This document shows, in pieces, positions 34,202 to 43,246 of a DNA stretch of 64,000 nt. The DNA is from JBDLSY01 sp041170585 (GTDB lineage: Bacteria > Pseudomonadota > Gammaproteobacteria > Burkholderiales > Burkholderiaceae_C), in the NCBI GenBank assembly GCA_041170585.1, contig JBEDNN010000037.1, positions 1-64,000 of the forward strand, read 5' to 3'. The position numbers were made by a program, and so were the translations under genes. The notes under the pieces are model-generated. The model worked only from the letters and a program-made list of their open reading frames with translations, was not told the DNA's origin and searched no databases. Position 1 is the stretch's first letter, and each line of letters begins with the position of its first letter.

Positions 34202-35842
34202 TTATATCTTTTGTACGGCTACATCAATTAAATATTGTGTTAATAATGGAACAGGGCGACCTGTTGCACTTTTTAAAGCACCTGCCTTCCAAGCAGTACC
34301 CGCAATGTCTAAATGTGCCCAAGAATAGGATTGTGTAAATTTACTTAAAAAACAGGCTGCTACTACACTGCCTGCAGCGCGTCCACCCGTACTAGCAATA
34401 TTAGCAATATCGGCAGTGTTACTAATTAATTGTTCATGGTATTCATCATTTGTTGGCATAGCCCATGCAGTGTCTTGAGCCGTGTTACCAGCGTTTAATA
34501 ACTGTTGATTTAAAGTTGGATTATTTGAAAATAAGCCTGAATGAACTGCACCTAAAGCAATCACGCAAGCACCTGTTAAAGTTGCAATATCAATCACAGC
34601 AGCCGGTTTAAAGCGTTCTACATAGCTTAGTGCATCACATAAAATTAAGCGGCCTTCGGCATCAGTATTCAGTACTTCTATAGTTTTTCCACTCATACTG
34701 GTGACTACATCACCAGGTTTTGTCGCTTTACCATTGGGCATATTTTCTGTTGCAACAATTACGCCAATAATATTGAGTGGTAAATTTAAACTAGCAGCTG
34801 CATGAAAAGTACCTAATACGCTGGCCGCACCGCACATATCGTATTTCATCTCATGCATACCTTCTGCAGGCTTTAACGAAATGCCCCCTGTGTCAAATGT
34901 AACGCCTTTACCCACCAATACATAAGGGGCATCACCCGATTTACCGCCCATGTGTGTTAAGATAATTAAACGTGGTGGCTCGTCTGAACCTGCTGCAACG
35001 GACAAAAAACTACCCATATTTAAAGCCTTTAGCTGCTTTCTTTTGAGTATTTCACACCCTAAACCAAATTGTTTAGCTAATTGTTTAGCTTGGTTTGCTA
35101 AATAAGTGGGCGTACAAATATTAGCGGGTAAATTACCCATTTCTTTTGCAAAGTTAGTCCCTTGACCAATAGCCGCACCGTGTGCAATGGCAGTTTTTGT
35201 AACTAGTTTTTCAGTTGATACAATCGGTAATAAAAGCGTTTTTAAACGGTGTTTAGCCAATGGTTTACTAAATGTTGCATCGTATTGATAACACACATCA
35301 TGGGCAATTTGTACCGCATATTTGGCTTTTTTATCAATACTAAAATTAAACTCGTCATTGATAACACTGTCATGTATACCGATTAATACTGTTTTGACAG
35401 TTCCATTAGCACAGTCGTGTAAGGCTGCACGCAATGCTTTGATATAACGCTTCACACTAAGTTTATCTGAATCACCCAATCCAACGCAAATAATACGGGC
35501 TGCTTTAATAGGGTTACCTTTATTAGGATAAATAGTATGGGTTTTACTCAATACTTTAGGTAAATCGTTTAAGCTAGCAGGGCTTAAATTTAAAGTTTTT
35601 AGTACTGCCAAACTAATGGGTGGTGCATTTAAATTTGCTTCACTCATTGAGTCAGATAAAATTGACGGTGTAAAAATACCAATAATTAAGGCATCGCAGT
35701 GTTCAGCTAAAATAGTATTAATTCCATTAATACTAGCATTAACATTAATATTAGCATTAACATTAGTATCAACGTTATAAGTTAATAATTTAGCGGCAAT
35801 ATTTGGGGCTTGATTGGGAAAGTAGTGTTTAGAATGTTTCAT
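34202..35842 (-). CDS. pepA: Leucyl aminopeptidase (M17)
   Basis: Cytosolic zinc/manganese aminopeptidase, 546 residues (about 500 in E. coli). The M17 signature NTDAEGRLILCDAL and the metal-binding segment LVGKGVTFDTGGISLKPAEG are intact, as is MKYDMCGAASVLG. The extra length is largely an N-terminal Asn/Val/Ile-rich insertion (NVDTNVNANINVNASINGI) coded by short repeats at 35711-35782. Divergent from lptF, a common arrangement in proteobacteria. Confidence 0.96.
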   Translation of the reverse strand: MKHSKHYFPNQAPNIAAKLLTYNVDTNVNANINVNASINGINTILAEHCDALIIGIFTPSILSDSMSEANLNAPPISLAVLKTLNLSPASLNDLPKVLSKTHTIYPNKGNPIKAARIICVGLGDSDKLSVKRYIKALRAALHDCANGTVKTVLIGIHDSVINDEFNFSIDKKAKYAVQIAHDVCYQYDATFSKPLAKHRLKTLLLPIVSTEKLVTKTAIAHGAAIGQGTNFAKEMGNLPANICTPTYLANQAKQLAKQFGLGCEILKRKQLKALNMGSFLSVAAGSDEPPRLIILTHMGGKSGDAPYVLVGKGVTFDTGGISLKPAEGMHEMKYDMCGAASVLGTFHAAASLNLPLNIIGVIVATENMPNGKATKPGDVVTSMSGKTIEVLNTDAEGRLILCDALSYVERFKPAAVIDIATLTGACVIALGAVHSGLFSNNPTLNQQLLNAGNTAQDTAWAMPTNDEYHEQLISNTADIANIASTGGRAAGSVVAACFLSKFTQSYSWAHLDIAGTAWKAGALKSATGRPVPLLTQYLIDVAVQKI

Positions 35843-36002
35843 AGTTAAATTTTTATTTAGAGTTTATAGAGTTTATAAAATTTAATTAAAGTCTTTTTAA
35901 AGTCTTTTTTTGAGATTTTTTACAAGACTTCTACTATATGGCAAGAAGAATATATATTTTAAATATATATTTTAATAGACCTTTTTCAAAATTATTCAAA
36001 AT

Positions 36003-37211
36003 ATGATTTTTAAACGAACGTTACAACGCGACCTTATTTTTTATAGTACTGCAGTGTATGCAGGCTTAGTGCTGATTACGTTGACTTTTACTTTAATTAA
36101 ATTATTAACACAAGCAGGTGATGGCAAGATTGACCCACAATCTGTGTTTATTTTGCTAGGGTTTGCAATTATTAATTTTCAAGCCCTGATGCTATCACTT
36201 AGCGTTTTTATGGGTACTTTGCTAGTATATAGCCGCATGTGGCGTGACAGTGAAATGGTAGTCTGGCAATCTAGTGGTTTGAGTTTATATCAATTTATCA
36301 CTCCAACAATAGGATTTGCTTTACCCATTGCTTTATTAGCTGCTTTGTTTGGCTTATTAATTGCCCCTTGGGCGAATCAACAAGCCTATCAATACCGTGA
36401 TAATTTTATACAGCGGCAAGATATTTCGCGTATTGCTGCACAACAATTTAAAGAAAGTAGTGATGGTTCAAGGGTTTTTTATGTGGGTACATCAGATGAA
36501 CGTTCGCGTACTGTAAACAATGTATTTATTTTAGAAAAAAAACCTGTACACAGTATGTCAGCTTCTACCAAAAAAATACTCGATTTATTGCCATTAGAAC
36601 CTATTTCTGGAGTATTTATGGCCGAAACTATGGTTGCTGCTGCTCAAGGGCGGGTATATACTAATAAAGAAGGTGAACAATATTTAGAACTCAATCAAGG
36701 CAGGCGTTATCAATTACCCAGTGCTTCACACAATGCAGGTACAGTAGCATCTACTGAAATAACTAATTTTATGCAGTTTGAACAATACCGTACTTTGTTG
36801 GCAACACCATCGTCTAATTCTAAAACAACGGTACTGCCAGCCAAACAACGTTCGTCAAACAGTTTATTGATACATTTAAATACCATCGCACAAGCTGAAT
36901 TATCATGGCGTATAAGCGGGGCATTCATGTGTGTCATATTAGCCATTTTAGCTGTACCTTTGTCCTACTTTAATCCACGCAGCGGCAAGTCTACTCCTTT
37001 AGTAATGGCAGTATTAATATTTATTGTGTATGTCAATACGATAAACCTAGCCAAAGATTATTTAGAGTTAGGAAAAATAACTGCTTTTATTGCAATCATA
37101 ATCCCGCATGGTTTAATTTTGTTTTTATCGTGGGGATTATTGTTGTTGCGAAGTCAGTCGCTTAGACCCGTTGTCGGAAAATGGCGTAAATGGGTATCAA
37201 ATATTAGGTAA
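36003..37211 (+). CDS. lptF: LPS export permease LptF
   Basis: A 402-residue inner-membrane permease of the LptB2FG complex, which extracts lipopolysaccharide toward the periplasmic bridge. The pattern is that of the YjgP/YjgQ family: N-terminal FKRTLQRDLIFYSTAV, membrane helices near 15-35, 55-80 and 100-120, a periplasmic domain (SRVFYVGTSDE, FILEKKP), then helices from about residue 300 (LSWRISGAFMCVILAILAVP). lptG, normally adjacent, is absent: the next gene is hslO. The stop codon TAA lies within the first bases of a fold-back derivative of the family-1 miniature element. Confidence 0.93.
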   Translation: MIFKRTLQRDLIFYSTAVYAGLVLITLTFTLIKLLTQAGDGKIDPQSVFILLGFAIINFQALMLSLSVFMGTLLVYSRMWRDSEMVVWQSSGLSLYQFITPTIGFALPIALLAALFGLLIAPWANQQAYQYRDNFIQRQDISRIAAQQFKESSDGSRVFYVGTSDERSRTVNNVFILEKKPVHSMSASTKKILDLLPLEPISGVFMAETMVAAAQGRVYTNKEGEQYLELNQGRRYQLPSASHNAGTVASTEITNFMQFEQYRTLLATPSSNSKTTVLPAKQRSSNSLLIHLNTIAQAELSWRISGAFMCVILAILAVPLSYFNPRSGKSTPLVMAVLIFIVYVNTINLAKDYLELGKITAFIAIIIPHGLILFLSWGLLLLRSQSLRPVVGKWRKWVSNIR

Positions 37212-37264
37212 TGTTAAATTTTAATTTTTATAAATACTGTAAAAGTTAAAATTTTAAAATTACC
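37207..37264. mobile_element. 58-bp fold-back derivative of the family-1 miniature element
   Basis: Begins GGTAATGTTAAATTTTAA and ends TTAAAATTTTAAAATTACC, so both arms resemble the right arm of the 114-bp element, while the left arm and centre (AATAGCACTGATAC, GTAACCAG) are missing. It overlaps the lptF stop codon and could fold as a hairpin of about 18 bp. No target duplication is visible. Confidence 0.7.
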
Positions 37265-37345
37265 CACTTATCAATTAAGTTATTGTTTAAATGTAACTTA
37301 ATTTTCGTAAACTTTAATCAAATAAAATAAAAAATAGTCCAAATT

Positions 37346-38404
37346 ATGCCTATTAATACTATAAAAAATAATATAAAAAATAATATTGAATCTGATTTGA
37401 TAGATGCACCAGATACTTTGGCACGTTGTTTAGTGGCTGACTCACAAGTGCGGACAGTTGCGGTAAATTTACAAACTGCATGGCTTGATTTATTGGGTCA
37501 AAAGCAACTGCCTTTAGTGGTGCAACAGTTATTAGGTGATTTATGTGCCGTTGCCCCTTTGTTAGCAGCTACTTTAAAGCTAGACGGTGCTTTAGTACTA
37601 CAAATTCAAGGTGATTCTAAAAGTCCTGTTCGCCTAATCGTAGTTGAATATACGGCAAACCGTACTTTACGTGCAGCGGTTACATTTAACGATGCTGTAG
37701 ATTGGAGCGATTTTTTGACACACTTTATGGCTGCTACCATTGGTTTACAACAACTGGTTAATGTACAGGGTTTAGGGCGTTTTGTGGTTATATTAGACCC
37801 GACTCACAAATTACCTGGACAAAAGCCTTATACCAGTTTAGTGCCGATTGTTGGAAACTGTGTAGCCCATAGTATTGATTATTACATGGCTAATAGTGAA
37901 CAATTATCGACTAAAGTCCTACTAGCGTCTAGTCCAACAGCTTGTGCAGGCATATTAATTCAGCGCATGCCCTTATTAGGTGGTAAGTTAGCGACGCATT
38001 TACAGCAAATTACTTTTAACGACCAAGGTCATGAAGTACTAGCCGATGAAGCCCACGATGACACTTGGTTAAGAATGAAGCACCTAGTAAATACACTTAA
38101 ACCAACAGAGATGCTGCTTACTAATCCTGTAACTTTATTGCGGCGTTTATTTTGGCAGGAAAATCCTATAGCTGCTGATAGCCAAATAGTACGGTTTTTT
38201 TGTGCCTGTTCTCGCCAAAAAGTGCAAAATATGTTAAAAATGTTAGGGGCTGAAGAAGTAAATAGTATTGTGCTTGAACAAGGTCAGGTTAGCGTAAATT
38301 GTGATTATTGTGGATCTGCTTATCATTTTGACAAGGTTGATTGTGCCGCAATTATGGCCAGTGCTTCAAGTACTTTAAGCACCGAAGTAAATTCGGTGCA
38401 GTAA
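37346..38404 (+). CDS. hslO: Redox-regulated chaperone Hsp33
   Basis: A 352-residue holdase activated by oxidation. The C-terminal zinc switch is complete: C286 and C288 (CAC) and C319 and C322 (CDYC). The core domain shows VNLQTAWLDLL, LQIQGDSKSPVRLIVVEYT and LAGILIQRMPLLG-like (CAGILIQRMPLLG). It is longer than E. coli Hsp33 (292 residues), partly from an N-terminal Ile/Lys/Asn-rich repeat stretch (NTIKNNIKNNIES). The last codons contain an 8-bp perfect hairpin GCACCGAA/TTCGGTGC (38379-38399), without a T-run. Convergent with ompR. Confidence 0.93.
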   Translation: MPINTIKNNIKNNIESDLIDAPDTLARCLVADSQVRTVAVNLQTAWLDLLGQKQLPLVVQQLLGDLCAVAPLLAATLKLDGALVLQIQGDSKSPVRLIVVEYTANRTLRAAVTFNDAVDWSDFLTHFMAATIGLQQLVNVQGLGRFVVILDPTHKLPGQKPYTSLVPIVGNCVAHSIDYYMANSEQLSTKVLLASSPTACAGILIQRMPLLGGKLATHLQQITFNDQGHEVLADEAHDDTWLRMKHLVNTLKPTEMLLTNPVTLLRRLFWQENPIAADSQIVRFFCACSRQKVQNMLKMLGAEEVNSIVLEQGQVSVNCDYCGSAYHFDKVDCAAIMASASSTLSTEVNSVQ

Positions 38405-38449
38405 TATGTAGTTATATTTACATTTATATATTAGCCAAATTAGCTAAGT

Positions 38450-39169
38450 TTAAGGATTAGGTATAAAAACATAACCAACACCGCGTACAGTCTGTACATA
38501 TTGAGGGTTATTCAAGTCATCTTGTTCTAATACTTTACGTAAGCGTGAAATTTGTACATCTAAACTACGGTCAAAACTACCTAATTCACGGCCTCGCGTC
38601 AGTTCCATTAATCGATCACGTGATAAAGTTTTTTTAGGGTTTTGAGTCAGTATTTTCAAAATACCAAACTCACCGGGTGTCATCACACATAAACTTTCAC
38701 CTTTGTGCAGTGTACGGCGCCCCAAGTCTAAGTGATACTCACCAAAATTAAATACGGCGTCATTTAAGCTCGGTGCGTTTGCAATTTCAGGCTCTGGTAC
38801 ACGCTTTAGTACGGCTTGTATACGGGCTAATAACTCTTGTGGGCTAAATGGTTTACCAATGTAATCATCTGCCCCTAAATTTAGACCTTCAATGCGATTT
38901 TCGGTATCGTTCAGTGCGGTAAGCATAATAACTGGCGTGTCATCATCAGCTTGACGCAGACTTTTTAGAACTGACCAGCCATCTTCGGGTTGCATCATTA
39001 CATCTAAAACGATTAAATCAAAGCGTTCACGTAATATTAACTCGCGCAAACGCTCGGCGGTTTCTGCGACTTGAACAACAAAGCCGTTTTCTGATAAATA
39101 ACGGCGAAGTAGGTCGCGTAAACGAACATCGTCGTCTAGAACAAGAATTTTAGTTGAGATTGGAGTCAT
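38450..39169 (-). CDS. ompR: OmpR-family response regulator
   Basis: A 239-residue two-component regulator. Receiver domain: acidic cluster LDDDVRLRDLLRRYL, phospho-acceptor D56 in LIVLDVMMQ, switch Thr in MLTALND and Lys in YIGKPFSPQELLARI. The C-terminal winged helix has LMELTRGRELGSFDRSLDVQ and QYVQTVRGVGYVF. Close in pattern to proteobacterial OmpR. No kinase (EnvZ) gene is beside it: upstream is a 300-bp repeat-rich spacer, then pgk on the other strand. The target genes cannot be told from the window. Confidence 0.88.
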   Translation of the reverse strand: MTPISTKILVLDDDVRLRDLLRRYLSENGFVVQVAETAERLRELILRERFDLIVLDVMMQPEDGWSVLKSLRQADDDTPVIMLTALNDTENRIEGLNLGADDYIGKPFSPQELLARIQAVLKRVPEPEIANAPSLNDAVFNFGEYHLDLGRRTLHKGESLCVMTPGEFGILKILTQNPKKTLSRDRLMELTRGRELGSFDRSLDVQISRLRKVLEQDDLNNPQYVQTVRGVGYVFIPNP

Positions 39170-39472
39170 AATAAGTTGTAAAAATAGTTAAAAAAATAAA
39201 AATAAAAATAAAAATAAATTAAAATAAGTAAATAAGTAAATAAGTAAATAAGTAAATAAGTAAATAAGTAAATAAGTAAATTGATTAAATAATCAAAAAT
39301 ATACAGTGTTTAGGGCATCGTTATAATACACAATATTTTAAATAAGTATAAGCCAGTTAAAAAGATAAGTATATTATGTTTCAAATCAAATGTATTAAGC
39401 TAAAATTGATACGTTTGGTTATTAACTCTCTAACTCATTTATTTATTTTATCTTTAATATAGAGCTTATTTT
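39170..39472. repeat. 303-bp divergent spacer between ompR and pgk, with 8-bp tandem repeats
   Basis: From about 39190 it has AAAAAT units and then about seven copies of AAGTAAAT (39225-39280). The remainder (39285-39472) is AT-rich and presumably holds the pgk promoter. No gene is supported. Confidence 0.8.
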
Positions 39473-40675
39473 ATGCAACTTAACTTTAAACGTCTGACTA
39501 CATTGGCTGAAAATGGTTCACTTAACAATAAACGTGTTTTTATTAGGAGTGATTTAAACGTACCACAAGACAATACTGGCTTAATTACTGATGATACACG
39601 GATTCAAGCTAGCTTACCAGCCATTCAGTTGGCATTAAAAGCGGGAGCCAAGGTGATGGTGACCAGCCATTTAGGCCGTCCTATAGAGGGTGAATTAACA
39701 GTTAAAGATTCTTTAGCACCAATAGCCATACGCTTACAAACTTTATTGAATGTACCAGTACGTCTTCACACCGATTGGCTTAATTTCAACAATCCTATTA
39801 ACGCTTGTGTGGGTGAAGTTGTTTTATTAGAAAATTGTCGCGGTAATTTAGGAGAAAAAAAAGATGATGCGTCTTTAGCAAAAGCGATGGCTGCCTTGTG
39901 TGATGTTTATGTAAATGATGCCTTTGGTACAGCCCATCGTGCTGAAGCGACTACACACGGAATAGCTTTATACGCCGCAGTTGCTTGTGCAGGCCCATTA
40001 ATGGCAGCTGAATTAGATGCTTTATCTTTAGTGCTTTCTTCACCTAAACGGCCTTTGGTAGCCATTGTAGGTGGCAGTAAAGTGAGTACAAAATTACCTA
40101 TTTTGCGTGCTTTAGCCAGTAAAGTAGACCAATTAATTGTAGGCGGAGGCATTGCTAATACATTTATGTTGGCGGCAGGTTTGCCGATTGGTCAATCATT
40201 GGCAGAAATAGAACAAGTGAACGAAGCAAGAGCAATTATGAACTTAATGGCAGAACGTGGTGCCAGTGTACCTATTCCGACTGATGTAATTGTTGCTGAT
40301 AAATTTGCTGCCGATGCAACGGCTACGGCTAAAGCCGCTGGTGTTGTTGCTAGTCATGAAATGATTTTTGATGTAGGTATTAATACCAGTATTGCTTTAG
40401 AAAAAATTATTTTAGAAGCAGGGACTGTGTTATGGAATGGCCCCGTAGGCGTGTTTGAATTTCCACAATTTTCTGCTGGTACGCAGCATTTAGGCAAGGC
40501 AATTGCTGCTAGCCAAGCATTTAGTATTGCAGGTGGCGGCGATACCGTTGCAGCAATTAATCAATTTAATTTAACCAAAGATATTGATTATATTTCTACT
40601 GCGGGAGGTGCTTTTTTAGAGTTTTTAGAAGGAAAAAATCTACCTGCAGTTGCTGCTTTAGTCAGTCGTAATTAA
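39473..40675 (+). CDS. pgk: Phosphoglycerate kinase
   Basis: Glycolytic enzyme that makes ATP from 1,3-bisphosphoglycerate; 400 residues, near the family length. N-terminal VFIRSDLNVPQDNTGLITDD, substrate loop TSHLGRPIEG, LLENCRGNLGEKKDD, DVYVNDAFGTAHRAEATT, VAIVGGSKVSTKL, and C-terminal VLWNGPVGVFEFPQFSAGT with GGGDTVAAINQF are all intact. Usual neighbours gap, pyk and fba are absent; it seems to be alone. Confidence 0.98.
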   Translation: MQLNFKRLTTLAENGSLNNKRVFIRSDLNVPQDNTGLITDDTRIQASLPAIQLALKAGAKVMVTSHLGRPIEGELTVKDSLAPIAIRLQTLLNVPVRLHTDWLNFNNPINACVGEVVLLENCRGNLGEKKDDASLAKAMAALCDVYVNDAFGTAHRAEATTHGIALYAAVACAGPLMAAELDALSLVLSSPKRPLVAIVGGSKVSTKLPILRALASKVDQLIVGGGIANTFMLAAGLPIGQSLAEIEQVNEARAIMNLMAERGASVPIPTDVIVADKFAADATATAKAAGVVASHEMIFDVGINTSIALEKIILEAGTVLWNGPVGVFEFPQFSAGTQHLGKAIAASQAFSIAGGGDTVAAINQFNLTKDIDYISTAGGAFLEFLEGKNLPAVAALVSRN

Positions 40676-40756
40676 AAATAAATGAGTTACTTAGTAACTT
40701 AGTAACTTAGTAAATTAATATATTAATACATTATTTAAAATAAAAAAAGGTTCATA

Positions 40757-41110
40757 ATGAAAAATATACCAAGACATATAACCTCGGTTTTAGTGCTAGG
40801 ATTTACTTTTTTATTAGCCTCTTGCACACAAGAGCAGCAAAATAAAATTTCACGCGACATTCAAAACTATACAGGAACAAATGGTGTGCTTGAAATTTAT
40901 TCAGGTGATAAAGTAGTGCGTCGATTTATCAAAGTAGATAAAATGTCTACGGCGATGGGGACTAGTGATGGTCAGCCACGGCCGTATCGTTACGGTTATG
41001 GTTATTTAGATGAAAATCTAAATATGCAAGTTGATACGGGTGAAAAGAAGGTTTATTTTGAAATCAGTGATTACAGTACCAGTTATATATTTTTTGAAAA
41101 CCCACGGTAA
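40757..41110 (+). CDS. Small lipoprotein of unknown function
   Basis: A 117-residue protein with a lipoprotein signal: hydrophobic segment, then LLASC with the lipidated cysteine at C23. The mature part is polar (KISRDIQNYTGTNGVLEIYS, DGQPRPYRYGYGYLDENLN) with a beta-rich appearance. Start supported by an AAAAGG ribosome site. The position after C23 is Thr rather than Asp, so the Lol rule would favour sorting to the outer membrane. I do not recognise the family. Convergent with the ABC ATPase gene 10 bp downstream. Confidence 0.78.
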   Translation: MKNIPRHITSVLVLGFTFLLASCTQEQQNKISRDIQNYTGTNGVLEIYSGDKVVRRFIKVDKMSTAMGTSDGQPRPYRYGYGYLDENLNMQVDTGEKKVYFEISDYSTSYIFFENPR

Positions 41111-41120
41111 TATCAACATT

Positions 41121-41885
41121 TCAAATCATAGACACCTTACCTTGCTCTATACGGTAGATGGTGTCGCAACGCTTTGCCAATGCCTCATCGTGGGTCACTA
41201 AAACCAAAGCAGTATTGTGTTGTTTAACTTGCTCAAACAATAAAGACTCAATACGCTGCCCCGTGGCGTAATCTAAACTTCCAGTGGGTTCGTCAGCAAA
41301 AATGATAGCGGGCTTAGTTGAGAATGCTCTTGCCAGTGCTACACGTTGTTGTTCACCACCTGATAGCACTGTAGCGCGTTGGTTGGCTTGGGTACTTAAA
41401 CCTACTGCCTCAAGCCAACTCAGAGCGATGTCTTTTTGATGAGTAAAACTGTGTGTTGGGAAGCTAATTTCTAATGCTAACATCACATTTTCTAAGGCAG
41501 TTAAATGATTGATGAGTTGAAAGTTTTGAAATACAAATCCAACGCCTTGTTTTTGATATGAATAGTGTGTTTGAGATATATCAGTGGTGTATTTTCCAGA
41601 ACGTAAAGCAGATCGGTCTTCTTCACTAAGTGTTGTGAGTGATTGCCCAAATAACTTGATGCTACCACTTTGTGGAGTATCTAAACCCGCTAGTAGTGCT
41701 AATAAAGTGCTTTTTCCGCTACCTGATGCACCAATGAGTGCGACAGATTGGCCTGCTTTAACTGAAAGACTCGCTTGATGTAAAACATGAATCGTTCCTG
41801 TTGTGTCAGTAAATGATTGGCTTACAGCGTCAGCATTTAGTAAAATAGTGTCTAGCAATGTTGAGCTTGTTTGATGATTAATCAT
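41121..41885 (-). CDS. MacB/LolD-type ABC ATPase (YbbA-like)
   Basis: A 254-residue ATPase of the MacB/LolD/YbbA group. Walker A GASGSGKSTLL, Q-loop FVFQNFQLINHLTALENV, signature LSGGEQQRVALARA, Walker B IIFADEPTGSLD and switch His in VTHDE are all present. Between RSALR and GVGFVFQ there is an extra stretch of about 18 residues (SGKYTTDISQTHYSYQKQ). No permease of the YbbP/FtsX type is adjacent on either side, so the partner must be encoded elsewhere. A lolD is present separately at 57682-58389; this one is closer to YbbA by pattern. Confidence 0.87.
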   Translation of the reverse strand: MINHQTSSTLLDTILLNADAVSQSFTDTTGTIHVLHQASLSVKAGQSVALIGASGSGKSTLLALLAGLDTPQSGSIKLFGQSLTTLSEEDRSALRSGKYTTDISQTHYSYQKQGVGFVFQNFQLINHLTALENVMLALEISFPTHSFTHQKDIALSWLEAVGLSTQANQRATVLSGGEQQRVALARAFSTKPAIIFADEPTGSLDYATGQRIESLLFEQVKQHNTALVLVTHDEALAKRCDTIYRIEQGKVSMI

Positions 41886-42007
41886 AATTATTTATAGTTA
41901 TTTTATTTATAGTTATTTTATTTATAGTTATTTTTATTTATAGTTATTTTTATTTATAGTTATTTTATATTTTTTGTATAGAGTTAATTGTAGAGTTTGA
42001 AAAAATC
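41886..42007. repeat. 16-bp tandem repeat upstream of the ABC ATPase gene
   Basis: About five to six copies of TTATTTATAGTTATTT (41889-41970) fill the upstream side of the ATPase gene. Confidence 0.85.
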
Positions 42008-42121
42008 GGTAATGTTCAAATAGCACTGATACAAGAAATTTAATAATTAAGAAGTAACCAGTAAAATTAACAGGCTACTGCACCACTATAAATATTATAA
42101 AAGTTAAAATTTAACATTACC
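42008..42121. mobile_element. Family-1 miniature inverted-repeat element, copy C
   Basis: A 114-bp copy with intact terminal repeats (GGTAATGTT and AACATTACC) flanked by a perfect 8-bp duplication AAAAAATC (42000-42007 and 42122-42129). It lies 21 bp beyond the kdsD stop. Confidence 0.95.
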
Positions 42122-42142
42122 AAAAAATCTAATGTTTAGTAC

Positions 42143-43147
42143 TTAAATAATTTTTGCCTTCATTAAATCATGCATGTGTAAAGCACCTATAAGCGGCGTA
42201 TCAGTAAGGCTGTCATCTAAGACTAATAATTGATTTTTACGGGTTTCATCCATCATTTTCAGTGCGTCTATTGCCATCGCATTGGCATTAATAGTCAATG
42301 GTTGGCGACTCATACAATACTCTACTGTATAGTTGCGTATATCGCCTAAACGCTCAATGGCTCTGCGGACATCACCATCAGTAAAAATACCCACTAGTTG
42401 ATTAGATTGATGGTCAATTACCGCTGTCATACCCATACCCTTGTGCGTCATTTCCATTAAAGCCGCCAAAATAGTACAGTGATTATTTACAACAGGCAAA
42501 GCATCGCCAGTACGCATGATGTCACGTACATAAGTGAGTAGTTTCCGACCTAAAGTACCACCTGGGTGGCTTTTAGCAAAATCTTGTGCCGTAAATCCCC
42601 GTACTGCTAATGTTGCCATAGCCAAAGCATCACCCATAGCCAAGGCTGCTGTTGTACTGGCCGTAGGTGCAAGGGCTAATGGGCAAGCTTCTTGATTGAC
42701 CTTGGCCTTTAAATGTACGTTGGCATATTGGGCTAAAGTAGAGTTACAGTCACCGGTGATGGCAATAACAGGCAATCCAACACGCCTTAAACTGGGTATT
42801 ATATTAATAATCTCTTCAGTAGTACCGCTGTTTGACAAAGCAATGAGTACATCATTAGATTGCAACATGCCTAAATCACCGTGGGCTGCTTCAGCAGGGT
42901 GAATAAAAAAAGCAGGTGTTCCTGTACTGGCTAATGTTGCAGCAATTTTACGGCCAATATGCCCCGACTTGCCCATACCACTGACCACTACTCGCCCAGT
43001 ACAACCCAATAACAAATAGACTGCTTGAACCATACTGTCATTAATATGAGGCAGTAACTCTAAAATACCTTGTGCTTCCACTGTTAAAGTATTACGTGCC
43101 GTATTAATAATAATATCAGTAGAAATAGCGTAGGGCAGTACAGTCAT
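42143..43147 (-). CDS. kdsD: D-arabinose 5-phosphate isomerase
   Basis: Converts ribulose 5-phosphate to arabinose 5-phosphate, the first committed step to Kdo. The SIS domain begins around residue 40 (GRVVVSGMGKSGHIGRKIAATLASTGTPAFFIHPAEAAHGDLG in segments), with ALSNSGTTEEI and the ALGDALA-like MGDALAMATL; two CBS domains fill the C-terminal third (DIMRTGDALPVV, GIFTDGDVRRAIE). It has 334 residues. With kdsB at 54 kb it belongs to Kdo synthesis but is not in an operon with kdsC or lptAB. Confidence 0.95.
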   Translation of the reverse strand: MTVLPYAISTDIIINTARNTLTVEAQGILELLPHINDSMVQAVYLLLGCTGRVVVSGMGKSGHIGRKIAATLASTGTPAFFIHPAEAAHGDLGMLQSNDVLIALSNSGTTEEIINIIPSLRRVGLPVIAITGDCNSTLAQYANVHLKAKVNQEACPLALAPTASTTAALAMGDALAMATLAVRGFTAQDFAKSHPGGTLGRKLLTYVRDIMRTGDALPVVNNHCTILAALMEMTHKGMGMTAVIDHQSNQLVGIFTDGDVRRAIERLGDIRNYTVEYCMSRQPLTINANAMAIDALKMMDETRKNQLLVLDDSLTDTPLIGALHMHDLMKAKII

Positions 43148-43246
43148 AAAGTTACTTTTATATTATTTATATTGTTATGTATATTGTTATGTATATTGTT
43201 ATGTATATTACTATTTATGTTGTTTTATATTATTTTATATTTCTTT
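43148..43246. repeat. 12-bp-type tandem repeats between kdsD and fbpC
   Basis: About four copies of a TATTGTTATGTA unit precede kdsD (43160-43205). No hairpin terminator is seen for fbpC. Confidence 0.7.

Noticed and set aside
38379..38399. Terminator at the end of hslO
   Set aside because: A perfect 8-bp hairpin exists but lies inside the coding sequence and has no T-run; noted within the gene entry only.
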